Shown: positions 1 through 8,743 of the stretch, one piece after another
How the letters are laid out: each line of letters opens with the position of its first letter
How positions within the stretch are numbered: position 1 is the first letter of the stretch
The notes under the pieces: model-generated
Databases searched by the model: none
What the model was told of the DNA's origin: nothing
The model's input: only the letters and a program-made list of their open reading frames with translations
Translations under genes and position numbers: made by a program
DNA from: SZUA-37 sp964472525
GTDB taxonomy: Bacteria > Pseudomonadota > Gammaproteobacteria > UBA6429 > Thiohalophilaceae
NCBI GenBank assembly: GCA_964472525.1
Contig: CAYYLL010000003.1
Location: 111,420-175,419, forward strand
Reading direction: 5' to 3'
DNA: 64,000 bases

Positions 1-2
1 TC

Positions 3-2204
3 TCACCCTATATTGATTTACAGTCGAATATTGAACGAGCTAAGGCCAATGCGATATATAAATATTTACCAACAGCAATAATGGAAGGCGATTTTAAAAA
101 ATGGATGGGTAAAGCATTTGTTAGTGGTAACATTGAAAAAGGCGGTATCATTTTACATGGCCGGATGGATGAGTTTCCATATAGAGATCATCAGGGTGTT
201 TTTGAAGGATATTTTTCAGCTAAAGATGTGGAGGTCGATTATAAAACTGGCTGGCCTCATTTACGGCAAGGTAAGCTTGATGCCACCTTTACGGGGCTGG
301 GTATCAAACTTGATGTTAAACATGCTGAATTATTAAATAGCTATGCTGATAATTTTCAAGTTAGTCTTGATGATTATTCAAAACCGTTACTTAAAGTAAC
401 GGGGCAGGTAAAAAGTAATTTAGATGATATTGCCCAATATTCTTCTACAACTTTCTTAACGGATACCCGTAATTTTGTTAAGAAATCTACATTTTCAGGA
501 AAAACTAATCTTGACGTAGTGATGGCGCTTCCTTTGTCTGACAAAGTAGAGCAACGATACCCGCTAAGTCTAAAAGTAAAGGCATTTTTATTAGGGGTAA
601 ATACAACAACATTTAATAATAAAATTTATGCAAAGGATATAACAGGTGAAGTTGATTTAACTGAAAACTCTGCAACTGCAACAGATGTTAAAGCCAATAT
701 CATGGGTGGGAAGTCGATAGTTAATATTTTTACTCAGCATGAATTTGGTGGCCATCCTATTCGACTTGTGATGCAAGGAAATGTAGATGTAAGTAAAATA
801 ATGAAAAATTTTGAAATACCAGGTTACGATAAAGTGAAAGGACGCACGGATTGGCAAGGTGTTTTTACGCTACCGCATAAACAAAATGGTGTTGTAAAAA
901 ATGCTCTCTTTCAGGTGACAACGAATATGAATGGTATTGCCATTACTTTGCCAACACCCATGAATAAGCTAGCAAAAAAATCTATACCTACTTATTTGAC
1001 GATTGAAAATGCTTCAAAGCATAATATGTTTGTACATCTTATTTATGGTGAGGCAATGTCTTATGCAATGGATATTGATTTAAGTGACAGTAGTGCCAGA
1101 TTACAGCGAGGGGAATTTCGTTTTAAAACTGAAACGGCAAAAATACCTAAAGATAATATATTATTGTTAACTGGAAGTTTGTGGAATTTTTCACTTGGTG
1201 ATTGGTTGGATGTTCTTGCTTCAACTAGCCAGCCAGGCAAAAAAAGTTTTTTTGGTATACCGGTAAAAGTTGATATGGATATTTTACATCTTGTAAAAGC
1301 AAAAAATCAGAAACCGGGAAAGCCTTCCGATCCACGTCTATTACCAACCTTTGAAGGTAAAATAGGGCAACTTGAATATGATACCTATCAATACGGTAAA
1401 GCTTATTTTAAAACAAGCAACGATGCTGGTGGCTTAAGTCTGGATAAGTTTACCATTACATCGCCACATGTTGATGTTGAAGGAAAGGCATATTGGCATT
1501 ACCGCCCACATAAAAAATCAACCGAAGTGACTATGTCTGTAAAGTCGAAGAATTATGGTGGGTTATTAACAAGCCTAGGATTTAATTCGATTATTGAAAA
1601 TGGCAAGGCAGATTTTTCTGGTGATTTTAACTGGAATGGTGGTTTTGGAAAATTTGATTGGGGGACACTAAATGGTGTTGTTACCATGAATATTACTGAT
1701 GGTATTTTTACTAAAGTGGATCCCGGTGCAGGGCGACTACTGGGTTTATTAAGTATTGAATCTTTACCGGGAATGATTTTTAGTGGTGATGCGTTTAAGA
1801 GTGGTTTTAATTTTGACCAAATAGTGGGTAATTATGATATTAAGGATGGCGATGCCTTTACCCATGATTTGAGTATTACTGGTCCTGCGGCTTATATTCT
1901 TGTAACCGGACGCACGGGACTGGTTGCAAGAGACTTTGATGATTATATAACCGTTATACCGAATGTGAGTGGACCACTTCCTTTAACCAGTGGAGCTATT
2001 TTTGGACCACAAGTTGGAGCTATTGTATACTTCTTTAAAAAATTATTTGGTTCGGGGATCGATGAATCGTCAAAACGTATTTATCACCTAACAGGGACTT
2101 GGAAAAAACCGATAATGAAACGAATTGATAAGAACGACGACAAGAAAAGTAAAAATAAACCAAAGAATAAACCTGTGGTTGATGACAGTGATGATGATAC
2201 ATAA
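3..2204 (+). CDS. yhdP: YhdP, AsmA-like envelope protein (C-terminal part, cut by window edge)
   Basis: The frame is open from position 3, so the gene begins before the window; about 733 residues are visible of a family that is usually near 1250-1300. YhdP is a large AsmA-like protein anchored in the inner membrane and spanning the periplasm. In E. coli it acts with TamB and YdbH in phospholipid transport to the outer membrane. The conserved AsmA_2-type C-terminal region is present: beta-rich repeats, then the stretch with GAGRLLGLLSIESLPG and a final segment with IPNVSGPLPLTSGAIFGPQVGA. The last 20 residues are a highly charged Lys/Asp tail, which is variable in the family. The next gene overlaps its 3' end. 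Identity rests on the C-terminal pattern and on the neighbouring nit gene, which often follows yhdP. Confidence 0.9.
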   Translation, partial: SPYIDLQSNIERAKANAIYKYLPTAIMEGDFKKWMGKAFVSGNIEKGGIILHGRMDEFPYRDHQGVFEGYFSAKDVEVDYKTGWPHLRQGKLDATFTGLGIKLDVKHAELLNSYADNFQVSLDDYSKPLLKVTGQVKSNLDDIAQYSSTTFLTDTRNFVKKSTFSGKTNLDVVMALPLSDKVEQRYPLSLKVKAFLLGVNTTTFNNKIYAKDITGEVDLTENSATATDVKANIMGGKSIVNIFTQHEFGGHPIRLVMQGNVDVSKIMKNFEIPGYDKVKGRTDWQGVFTLPHKQNGVVKNALFQVTTNMNGIAITLPTPMNKLAKKSIPTYLTIENASKHNMFVHLIYGEAMSYAMDIDLSDSSARLQRGEFRFKTETAKIPKDNILLLTGSLWNFSLGDWLDVLASTSQPGKKSFFGIPVKVDMDILHLVKAKNQKPGKPSDPRLLPTFEGKIGQLEYDTYQYGKAYFKTSNDAGGLSLDKFTITSPHVDVEGKAYWHYRPHKKSTEVTMSVKSKNYGGLLTSLGFNSIIENGKADFSGDFNWNGGFGKFDWGTLNGVVTMNITDGIFTKVDPGAGRLLGLLSIESLPGMIFSGDAFKSGFNFDQIVGNYDIKDGDAFTHDLSITGPAAYILVTGRTGLVARDFDDYITVIPNVSGPLPLTSGAIFGPQVGAIVYFFKKLFGSGIDESSKRIYHLTGTWKKPIMKRIDKNDDKKSKNKPKNKPVVDDSDDDT

Positions 2205-2565
2205 AATAAAAGGGTATAGATTGCTGATATTGTTATTTATGGTATCACATCTTGGTTTGACCATGGCAGCAGTAAAAGATAACCCCGCTTATTTCATTTT
2301 AACGCAGCAGCAGTGGTCGGTACCAAGAACGGCTGAAACGATTCTGGCAATGCCTGCTATCTATCAAGTGATGAATGAAGTATCAAAAAATAAAAAATAT
2401 TCACTTCTTATTCGTTATCCGGGTGGTGAAGTAGGAATGTTGTGGGCATCTGAATTAAAAGGCTGGTTGGTGTCTTTAGGTTTGGCATCAGTTAATATTG
2501 AGCTTCAAGCTGGGAGCCTTAATGCACAAGAAATCGAACTGAGCGTCAATAAAATCTTAAACTAA
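2194..2565 (+). CDS. Small exported protein of unknown function
   Basis: I do not recognise this family. The reading frame is open from 2125, but the part before 2182 lies inside yhdP and would put a charged stretch ahead of the signal peptide. ATGs at 2182, 2191 and 2194 are all possible, and I chose 2194 because a clean signal sequence (KGYRLLILLFMVSHLGLTMA) follows directly. The mature part is about 100 residues and looks like a compact alpha/beta domain, with YSLLIRYPGGEVGMLWASELKGWLVSLGL followed by a predicted strand. It overlaps the end of yhdP and ends 18 bp before the nit gene, so it is probably co-transcribed with both. A periplasmic role linked to YhdP is a guess from position only. 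Confidence 0.65.
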   Translation: MIHKIKGYRLLILLFMVSHLGLTMAAVKDNPAYFILTQQQWSVPRTAETILAMPAIYQVMNEVSKNKKYSLLIRYPGGEVGMLWASELKGWLVSLGLASVNIELQAGSLNAQEIELSVNKILN

Positions 2566-2583
2566 ACGTAGTAGGAAAAAAGA

Positions 2584-3411
2584 ATGAAACGTATTGCTGC
2601 AATTCAAATGGCTTCGGGCCCCAATGTCTCATCCAACTTAAATGAGGCAGGTCGTTGGATAAGTTATGCAGTTGACGCGGGTGCTGACCTTGTTGTCTTG
2701 CCTGAAAATTTTGCTATCATGGGGATGGCTCAAGCTGATATGTTAAAAGTAAAAGAGCAGCAAGGGGAAGGGCCTATTCAGGACTTCATAAGAAAAATGT
2801 GCATTAAACATAAAGTATGGATTGTTGCAGGCACTATTCCAATCGCAAGTGACGATAAGCAACATGTCCGGGCTGCATGTTTATTGATTAATCCTGATGG
2901 AGAAATAGTAATACGTTATGACAAAATTCATTTATTTGACGTGACGTTGGATGACGGTGAAAATTATTTTGAATCTGAAGTGATAGAAGCAGGCAATGAA
3001 ATTATTGTACAGGATACACCTTTTGGGCGTATGGGTTTTGCTGTTTGTTATGACTTACGTTTTCCAGAAATGTTTCGTCGTATGGTTGATAAAGAGATTG
3101 ATCTTATTGTATTGCCAGCGGCTTTTACAGCGATTACCGGTAAAGCTCACTGGGAGTCATTAGTGCGCGCACGTGCGATTGAGAATTTAAGTTATGTTGT
3201 TGCTTCAGCACAAGGTGGTTATCATGCCAATGGCCGCGAAACTCACGGCGATAGTATGATTGTGGATCCATGGGGTGAAGTTCAAGATAGATTGGCGCGA
3301 GGTTCCGGTTTTGTTATTGCTAATTTGGATCAGGATAAAATTAATTTAACGCGCAAACAATTTCCAGTGTTAGAACATCGTAAACTGGAATGTTATAGAA
3401 AGTCATCCTGA
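2584..3411 (+). CDS. Carbon-nitrogen hydrolase, Nit family (deaminated glutathione amidase-like)
   Basis: This is a cytoplasmic nitrilase-superfamily amidase of 275 residues, a normal length. The catalytic Glu-Lys-Cys triad is visible: E41 in LPENFA, K114 in YDKIHLFD and C155 in FAVCYDLRFPE. The K-I-H-L-F-D context is typical of the Nit1/Nit2/YbeM branch, which hydrolyses deaminated glutathione or omega-amides as metabolite repair; the exact substrate cannot be read from sequence. The ATG has AGGAAAAAAG just upstream. In many gammaproteobacteria this gene sits between yhdP and tldD. Here tldD is absent, and the next gene, darP, is convergent and overlaps the 3' end by 19 bp. Confidence 0.9.
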   Translation: MKRIAAIQMASGPNVSSNLNEAGRWISYAVDAGADLVVLPENFAIMGMAQADMLKVKEQQGEGPIQDFIRKMCIKHKVWIVAGTIPIASDDKQHVRAACLLINPDGEIVIRYDKIHLFDVTLDDGENYFESEVIEAGNEIIVQDTPFGRMGFAVCYDLRFPEMFRRMVDKEIDLIVLPAAFTAITGKAHWESLVRARAIENLSYVVASAQGGYHANGRETHGDSMIVDPWGEVQDRLARGSGFVIANLDQDKINLTRKQFPVLEHRKLECYRKSS

Positions 3412-3962
3412 GAAGAATGGTCTTCATGACTTAATACAAATTCTTTAATATAAAGAAATAACTTGCGTTTTGCGCGTGTTGATATCTGGCTATTGGTGTT
3501 GCCGGAATCGCGCTGCATTTTTATTAATGCTTGTCGTTGTGCCATTGGAAATTGAGCAAGAAATTTATTGATACTATCTAAGTCTTCAATAATAGAATCG
3601 CGCCATTTTTCTATATCATGAAATTGTTTTACATCTTCTTTATGCGGACTTTGAAGCATTTCATATTGAGCTTCAATGGGCTTTGCATCCAGCCCACGTA
3701 ACAGTTTGCCTATATAAAGTTTTTGTCTCTTTAAAGCACCATGTTTTTTAATATTTTTTGCCGCTTTGATAGCATCGAGTAAATTTGAAGGTAAGTCAAA
3801 ATTGTTGAGTTTTTCAGCTGATAAGGTGAGTAATTTGGAACCAAGGTCAGTTAATGCGTGGGCTTCACGCTTTAATTGTGATTTACTGATTACCTCATCG
3901 TCGTGATCAATATCCATATCTTGATTAGATTTTATTTTTTGTGAGGGTGTCTTTTTTACCAT
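3393..3962 (-). CDS. darP: DarP (YjgA, DUF615), 50S ribosomal subunit maturation factor
   Basis: This 189-residue protein belongs to the DUF615/YjgA family, now called DarP, which helps late assembly of the 50S subunit near the peptidyl transferase centre. The diagnostic block is present: VISKSQLKREAHALTDLG followed by LSAEKLNNFDLP, an alpha-helical KRQKLYIGKLLR segment and a basic C-terminus. The N-terminal 25 residues are charged and probably disordered. The gene is convergent with the Nit gene (3' ends overlap by 19 bp) and lies 10 bp downstream of mgtE on the same strand. In Pseudomonas-like genomes darP sits between tldD and pmbA; neither is present here. Confidence 0.9.
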   Translation of the reverse strand: MVKKTPSQKIKSNQDMDIDHDDEVISKSQLKREAHALTDLGSKLLTLSAEKLNNFDLPSNLLDAIKAAKNIKKHGALKRQKLYIGKLLRGLDAKPIEAQYEMLQSPHKEDVKQFHDIEKWRDSIIEDLDSINKFLAQFPMAQRQALIKMQRDSGNTNSQISTRAKRKLFLYIKEFVLSHEDHSSQDDFL

Positions 3963-3972
3963 GAAAATCTCG

Positions 3973-5325
3973 TTATGAAATAACTAACGTTGCTAGACCA
4001 AGGAAAGCCAGGAAACCAATAACATCGGTTACGGTTGTCAGGATTACCGTACCAGCCAGTGCAGGATCAATACTCAGTCGGGTAAGGATTAATGGAATAC
4101 TTGCACCGGCTAATGCTGCAACGAATAAATTAATAATAATCGCACCGCCAATAATATAACTGATTTGCAAGCTGTGGAACCAAGCTCCTGCAACAAGGGC
4201 TATAATAAAAGCCCAAATGAGGCCATTAAAAATACCAATCCAGAGTTCCTTTTTTAGGAGCCGCCTAGCATTTGATTTACCGATACGGCCTAATGCCATA
4301 CCACGTATAACGAGTGTCAGTGTTTGGCTACCTGCAATACCGCCCATGCTGGCAACAATGGGCATTAAAACCGCTAAGGCAATCAATTTTTGAATAGTCG
4401 CTTCAAATTGACCAATGACGATAGAAGCAAACAAAGCAGTGAGTAAATTAACACCAAGCCAGATTGTTCGACGTTTTGTACTGACCAGTGCGGGCGCAAA
4501 CATGTCATCTTCTTCATTTAAGCCTGCCATACTCATGACCGAGTGTTCAGCTTCATCTCGTATTTCATCAACAACATCATCAATGGTAATTCGACCCAAC
4601 AGTCGGTTGTTGTCATCAATAACAGGTGCAGTAATTAGATCGCGGTGTTCAAATATATTGACAACTTCACGCACGGATGTAGTGGCATTGATGGCTTCAA
4701 TTCCAGCATCCATGGTGTCGGCGACGAATAGATTTGGGTCACTCGTTAGTAATGTTGTGAGTGGCAATAGGCCAAGGTATTTGTTTTCCCGGTTAACAAC
4801 ATAAAGAGTATCGGTACCTTCTGGTAATTCACCTTTAAAACGCAAGTAACGCAGTACGACTTCAAGTGAAGTATCCGCACGAATAATAATGGTGTTTAAA
4901 TCCATTAAACCACCAGCCGTATCATCGGCATACGATAGAACAGATTTAAGACGTTCGCGGTCTTGTTGCTCCATGCTCAGGAGTAGTTCCTGACTAACCG
5001 CTTGAGGAATTTCCGATAAAATATCGGCAAGGTCGTCGGTTTCTAGTGATTCTGTTGCCGCGAGTAAGGCGGAGGGCTCCATTGTTTTAATAAAATAGCT
5101 ACGTACCGTTTCATTAAGGTTAACCAGTACTTCGCCTTCGTATTCTGCTGGAACGTGTTCCCATATTTTCTCACGTTCTTTGCCTGAAAGGGTTTCAATA
5201 ACATGTGCAATTTCGGCCGGATGGAGATCTTCGAGAAGTTGGTCTATTTTTTGACAATCATTATTTTCAATGCATTCAGCAATGGTATGGAGTAAATCTT
5301 TTTCTTGTTCTGTTGCATTTACCAT
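3973..5325 (-). CDS. mgtE: MgtE magnesium transporter
   Basis: This is a dimeric inner-membrane Mg2+ channel of 450 residues, the usual length. The family architecture is complete: an N-terminal acidic superhelical N domain (about residues 10-130), a CBS pair (about 135-255) that senses cytosolic Mg2+, and five membrane helices in the last 165 residues. The pore region contains the conserved MGGIAGSQTLTLVIRG segment and TDVIGF, whose aspartate forms the central metal site in characterised homologues. The 92 bp upstream show no M-box or other recognisable riboswitch. It is followed by darP after 10 bp, so the two may share a transcript. Confidence 0.95.
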   Translation of the reverse strand: MVNATEQEKDLLHTIAECIENNDCQKIDQLLEDLHPAEIAHVIETLSGKEREKIWEHVPAEYEGEVLVNLNETVRSYFIKTMEPSALLAATESLETDDLADILSEIPQAVSQELLLSMEQQDRERLKSVLSYADDTAGGLMDLNTIIIRADTSLEVVLRYLRFKGELPEGTDTLYVVNRENKYLGLLPLTTLLTSDPNLFVADTMDAGIEAINATTSVREVVNIFEHRDLITAPVIDDNNRLLGRITIDDVVDEIRDEAEHSVMSMAGLNEEDDMFAPALVSTKRRTIWLGVNLLTALFASIVIGQFEATIQKLIALAVLMPIVASMGGIAGSQTLTLVIRGMALGRIGKSNARRLLKKELWIGIFNGLIWAFIIALVAGAWFHSLQISYIIGGAIIINLFVAALAGASIPLILTRLSIDPALAGTVILTTVTDVIGFLAFLGLATLVIS

Positions 5326-5417
5326 GATGAGGCCGCATTTTTCCAGATTTCGGGCTTGAGTAGACTATAAGTGTAACAGGCAGTGACGATAAAATAAAAA
5401 TAATTTATTGCTAGGGA

Positions 5418-7160
5418 TTAGCTGATAAGTTTTTCAATTTGCTTTATAAAATCCTTGTGATTGTTGTTTTTGAGTAAACGCTTCACTTGCTTGATCAGTT
5501 TCCTGCTATTACATAGTGGAATGATCTGTTTAATAGGCGGATGAGAATTAGGGTGCATACTAAATTCCTGTAAGCCTAGACCAAGCAGTAATTTAGTATA
5601 ACGTGGGTCGCCAGCCATTTCGCCACACATTGCCACCGGGATACCGGCCTGTCGACCGGCAGTGATTGTTTGGGCTATCAGCTTTAAAACAGCAGGATGT
5701 AACGGATCGTACAAATAATTAACCTCATCATCAATTCTGTCAATCGCAAGGGTGTATTGGATGAGATCATTGGTACCAATGGACAAAAAATCTAGTTCAG
5801 AGGCAAACATTTCAGCACAGATGGCTGCTGCAGGGACTTCGATCATGCCACCGATTGGCATGTCGGGATCATATTCAATGGCTTCTTTTTGTAAGGCAAT
5901 TTGTGTACTTTTAATTAAATGCAATACTTGTTGTAGCTCATTCATGTTGGAGAGCATGGGGATCATCATTTTTATTGGTCCGAGAGCCGAAACACGAAGT
6001 ATTGCGCGTAATTGAGGAATAAACAGTGACAGATCATTTAAACAAAGTCGGATAGCACGCAAACCTAAAGCAGGATTAGTGATGGCGTGTGAGAGCTGTT
6101 TACCACTATCGACCTGTTTGTCTGAGCCTAAATCCAGTGTGCGGATGGTTAATGGTTTACCCTTTAACTGCATCAATACGTTGGCATAGGCCTGAAATTG
6201 CTCTTCTTCCGATGGGCTAGTAGCACGATTCATAAATAAATATTCTGTGCGATATAAGCCGATACCATTGGCGCCCATTTCATGTATAAGTGGAATTTCT
6301 TCGGGTAGCTCAATATTGGCATTAATTTTTATCTCGATGCCATCATCGGTGATAGCGGGGAGATGTGGGAATTCTTTATAACGTTTTAACTGTATCTGTT
6401 GTTCACGACGCAGTCGATGATAATGGTATAAGGCTTCATCATCTATGTTTGTTAAGATTAAACCAAAACGTCCATCAACAATGATTGTTTCAGCTTCATG
6501 TAAGAGGGTATGTATATTATATATGCCTGCAATAGCAGGGATATTTAAACTACGTGCGATAATAGCCGTATGTGAAGTTGGCCCACCTGTTTGAGTAACA
6601 AATGCGGCGATACCCTGATGTTGCATTAAGACAAGTTCAGAAGGTGAAATATCATCGGCAACAATAATATGCCCACTAAGACGTTGTTCCTGAGAGTGAT
6701 GTACACCGTGATGAATGGGGCCACTGAGTAAATATTGCATAATGCTATTGACAACATGATCAATATCGTCGCGGCGTGTACGTAAATAGTCATCCTGCAT
6801 GGAGTCAAAGATACTAACGATGCTGTCGCGCTGAAGCTTGAGTGCCCATTCTGCATTACATTGTTCTTTTAGTATTATTTCAATGGGCGCATTTGAAAGC
6901 ATTTCATCATCTAGCATAAGCAAGTGTGAATGAATGAAAGCAGTAATCTCAGAAGGTGTTGATTTTGGAATATTATTAAGGACTGAATCGAGGTGATTTT
7001 TTGCATTCGTTAAGGCTTTTTCATAACGAATCACTTCTTCTTGTATAAAATGTTTCTGAATACTGTATTCAGAAATTTCGAAATCATGTTGCCTTATAAT
7101 ATGTACTGGGCCAATTGCTACGCCTGAGGTAATTCTTGTTCCCTGTAAGCATAAGGTCAT
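5418..7160 (-). CDS. ptsI: PTS enzyme I (PEP-protein phosphotransferase), no GAF domain
   Basis: Enzyme I autophosphorylates from phosphoenolpyruvate and passes the phosphate to HPr. The 580 residues match classical EI rather than the longer EI-Ntr (PtsP), which carries an N-terminal GAF domain. The phosphorylated histidine is H197 in TGGPTSHTAIIARSLNIPAI. The C-terminal PEP-binding barrel carries PMIEVPAA-type residues (GGMIEVPAAA), the GTNDLIQYTLA motif and active-site C512 in VAMCGEMAGD. It lies 20 bp downstream of the HPr gene in one run with EIIA-Man. No sugar permease (EIIB/EIIC) occurs anywhere in the window, so the phosphorelay is probably regulatory. Confidence 0.93.
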   Translation of the reverse strand: MTLCLQGTRITSGVAIGPVHIIRQHDFEISEYSIQKHFIQEEVIRYEKALTNAKNHLDSVLNNIPKSTPSEITAFIHSHLLMLDDEMLSNAPIEIILKEQCNAEWALKLQRDSIVSIFDSMQDDYLRTRRDDIDHVVNSIMQYLLSGPIHHGVHHSQEQRLSGHIIVADDISPSELVLMQHQGIAAFVTQTGGPTSHTAIIARSLNIPAIAGIYNIHTLLHEAETIIVDGRFGLILTNIDDEALYHYHRLRREQQIQLKRYKEFPHLPAITDDGIEIKINANIELPEEIPLIHEMGANGIGLYRTEYLFMNRATSPSEEEQFQAYANVLMQLKGKPLTIRTLDLGSDKQVDSGKQLSHAITNPALGLRAIRLCLNDLSLFIPQLRAILRVSALGPIKMMIPMLSNMNELQQVLHLIKSTQIALQKEAIEYDPDMPIGGMIEVPAAAICAEMFASELDFLSIGTNDLIQYTLAIDRIDDEVNYLYDPLHPAVLKLIAQTITAGRQAGIPVAMCGEMAGDPRYTKLLLGLGLQEFSMHPNSHPPIKQIIPLCNSRKLIKQVKRLLKNNNHKDFIKQIEKLIS

Positions 7161-7180
7161 ATTTAAGTACTCAGTATTTT

Positions 7181-7450
7181 TTAGTTAGCTTCATCAAAAC
7201 GATTATTCACGAGTTCTATTATGGCTTCACTTGCTTGTTGCTCATCTACCCCATTTACAATAAGTGTAAGTTCGGTGCCATTGGATGCTGCTAACATCAT
7301 TACGCCCATAATACTTTTACCATTCACTTTTTTTTCATGGTGTTCAAGAAAAATATCACTCTGATACTGACTGGCAAGGGTAACAAATTTTGCCGCTGCA
7401 CGAGCATGCAAACCAAGTTTATTTATAATTTTAATTTTTGACTGTAACAT
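7181..7450 (-). CDS. ptsH: HPr phosphocarrier protein
   Basis: HPr shuttles phosphate from enzyme I to EIIA proteins. The frame is open to 7525, but I chose the ATG at 7450 (89 residues) because HPr proteins are 85-90 residues and start just before the first strand. With this start the phosphorylated histidine is H15 in LGLHARAAAKF and the regulatory serine is S46 in VNGKSIMGV, the canonical positions. Having both residues, with hprK a few genes upstream, means HPr can be controlled at Ser46 as well as serving the phosphorelay. The start overlaps the end of the EIIA-Man gene by 20 bp, which suggests translational coupling. Confidence 0.95.
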   Translation of the reverse strand: MLQSKIKIINKLGLHARAAAKFVTLASQYQSDIFLEHHEKKVNGKSIMGVMMLAASNGTELTLIVNGVDEQQASEAIIELVNNRFDEAN

Positions 7451-7850
7451 TCGTAGTATGTTTATTTGTGTAGTAGGCAAGTACGCCGTCTTTTCCGCCC
7501 CCAATTGCTTTATCACTAAGTTCATAAAGCGGTAGGGTATGGTAGTTCATCACGCGAATTAACATTGGGAGGTTTAAACCGGCAATGACAATGCTATTTT
7601 CAAACTTCAGAGAGGTCACTATATTACTGGGTGTGGCTCCATAAAGATCGGTTAAAAGTAATAATCCATCATCGTTATCAAGTTCGTTAGCAATCATTGC
7701 TATATCTGACAGTTTTGTTGTGTAATCGCAATCCATTTCGATGCCGATAGCGCGTATTGGCATGGGGCAAGAACCAATAATTTTTACAGCCGCATCTAGG
7801 ATCACTTGGCCAATATGATCATGTGTGATTATAAGAACGCTTACACTCAT
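7431..7850 (-). CDS. PTS EIIA component, mannose/fructose family
   Basis: This 139-residue protein is a stand-alone EIIA of the mannose class (PTS_EIIA_2/EIIA-man). The phospho-accepting histidine is H10 in LIITHDHIG, the same position as in E. coli ManX. The conserved GLLLLTDLYGATPSN loop is also present. In sugar-transporting systems EIIA-Man is fused or linked to IIB, IIC and IID; none of these is present here. In many proteobacteria this stand-alone form lies with HPr, EI and HprK and is thought to be regulatory. Its gene overlaps the HPr gene by 20 bp and follows rapZ after 34 bp. Confidence 0.92.
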   Translation of the reverse strand: MSVSVLIITHDHIGQVILDAAVKIIGSCPMPIRAIGIEMDCDYTTKLSDIAMIANELDNDDGLLLLTDLYGATPSNIVTSLKFENSIVIAGLNLPMLIRVMNYHTLPLYELSDKAIGGGKDGVLAYYTNKHTTNVTVKN

Positions 7851-7884
7851 GTCTTTTCCAATAGTATATTTCTTGTAGAGTATA

Positions 7885-8742
7885 TTACTCTAATTCTCTA
7901 TGTCGAACCAAGATGTTGGGGTAATCTTTTTTAAGCATGGATGCAATTCGTTCAGTTAGATAGACCGAACGATGTTGACCACCAGTACAGCCAATGGCTA
8001 TAGTCATGTAACTGCGATTTTCGGCAATAAATTTAGGTATCCATTTTTCAAGGAATTGAAAAATATCATGGTACATTGATGCAACGTCAGAGTTGGTTTC
8101 CAGAAAGTCGATAACGGCCTTATCTTTTCCTGTTTGTGGGCGTAACTCGGGCATCCAATGGGGATTGCTTAAGCAGCGAACATCGAAAACAAAGTCTGCA
8201 TTGATGGGAGCGCCGTGCTTAAAGCCAAATGATTCTATCAGAATTGATGCACTGGCAGCACCATCTTTGATTAGACGTTCTTTTATACGTTCGCGTAGTT
8301 GGTGTACATTGGTTAAGCTGGTGTCAAATATTAAGTCTGCGCAGTATGCGATGGGTTCCAGTAATTTTCTTTCCAGAGTAATCGCTTCGCTTAACGACAT
8401 ATCGGCCTGACTTAATGGATGTTTGCGCCGTGTTTCACTAAAACGTTTAATGATGGTTTCGTCATTGGCTTCTAGATAAAAAACTTTATAATTTATCTTA
8501 TTTTCTTTAAGTTCATTCAGACAAGACTCAAATTCATTTAGGCTGGATGGAATATTTCGTGCATCAATACCGATAGCAACGTTTTGTTTGGGTTGGAGTG
8601 TGGTACTCTGAAACTCTTTAATAAGTGCAGGTAGCATACTTATAGGAAGGTTATCGACACAGTAATAGTCCATATCTTCAAGTAAATGCAGTGCAATACT
8701 TTTTCCTGAGCCGGATAGGCCACTGATGATGATTAAATTCAT
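7885..8742 (-). CDS. rapZ: RapZ, nucleotide-binding RNase adapter
   Basis: RapZ (YvcJ family) binds small RNAs such as GlmZ/GlmY and RNase E in E. coli and so controls GlmS and amino-sugar precursor supply. The frame opens at 8778, but the ATG at 8742 (285 residues) gives the standard start, placing the Walker A motif GLSGSGKS within the first 20 residues, and it sits one base after the hprK stop codon. The C-terminal RNA-binding and sensing domain carries AIGCTGGQHRSVYLTERI. The link to glmZ/glmY cannot be tested here, because those RNAs are not in the window and are restricted to some lineages. Confidence 0.95.
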   Translation of the reverse strand: MNLIIISGLSGSGKSIALHLLEDMDYYCVDNLPISMLPALIKEFQSTTLQPKQNVAIGIDARNIPSSLNEFESCLNELKENKINYKVFYLEANDETIIKRFSETRRKHPLSQADMSLSEAITLERKLLEPIAYCADLIFDTSLTNVHQLRERIKERLIKDGAASASILIESFGFKHGAPINADFVFDVRCLSNPHWMPELRPQTGKDKAVIDFLETNSDVASMYHDIFQFLEKWIPKFIAENRSYMTIAIGCTGGQHRSVYLTERIASMLKKDYPNILVRHRELE

Positions 8743-8743
8743 G

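Noticed and set aside
2125..2193. Longer start for the small exported protein at 2125
   Set aside because: The extension lies within yhdP and would place about 23 residues, largely polar and basic, before the signal peptide.
5752..6015. Open frame on the + strand opposite enzyme I, and similar frames opposite many genes
   Set aside because: No ribosome-binding site, no recognisable domain and fully overlapped by well-supported genes; shadows of coding sequence on the other strand.
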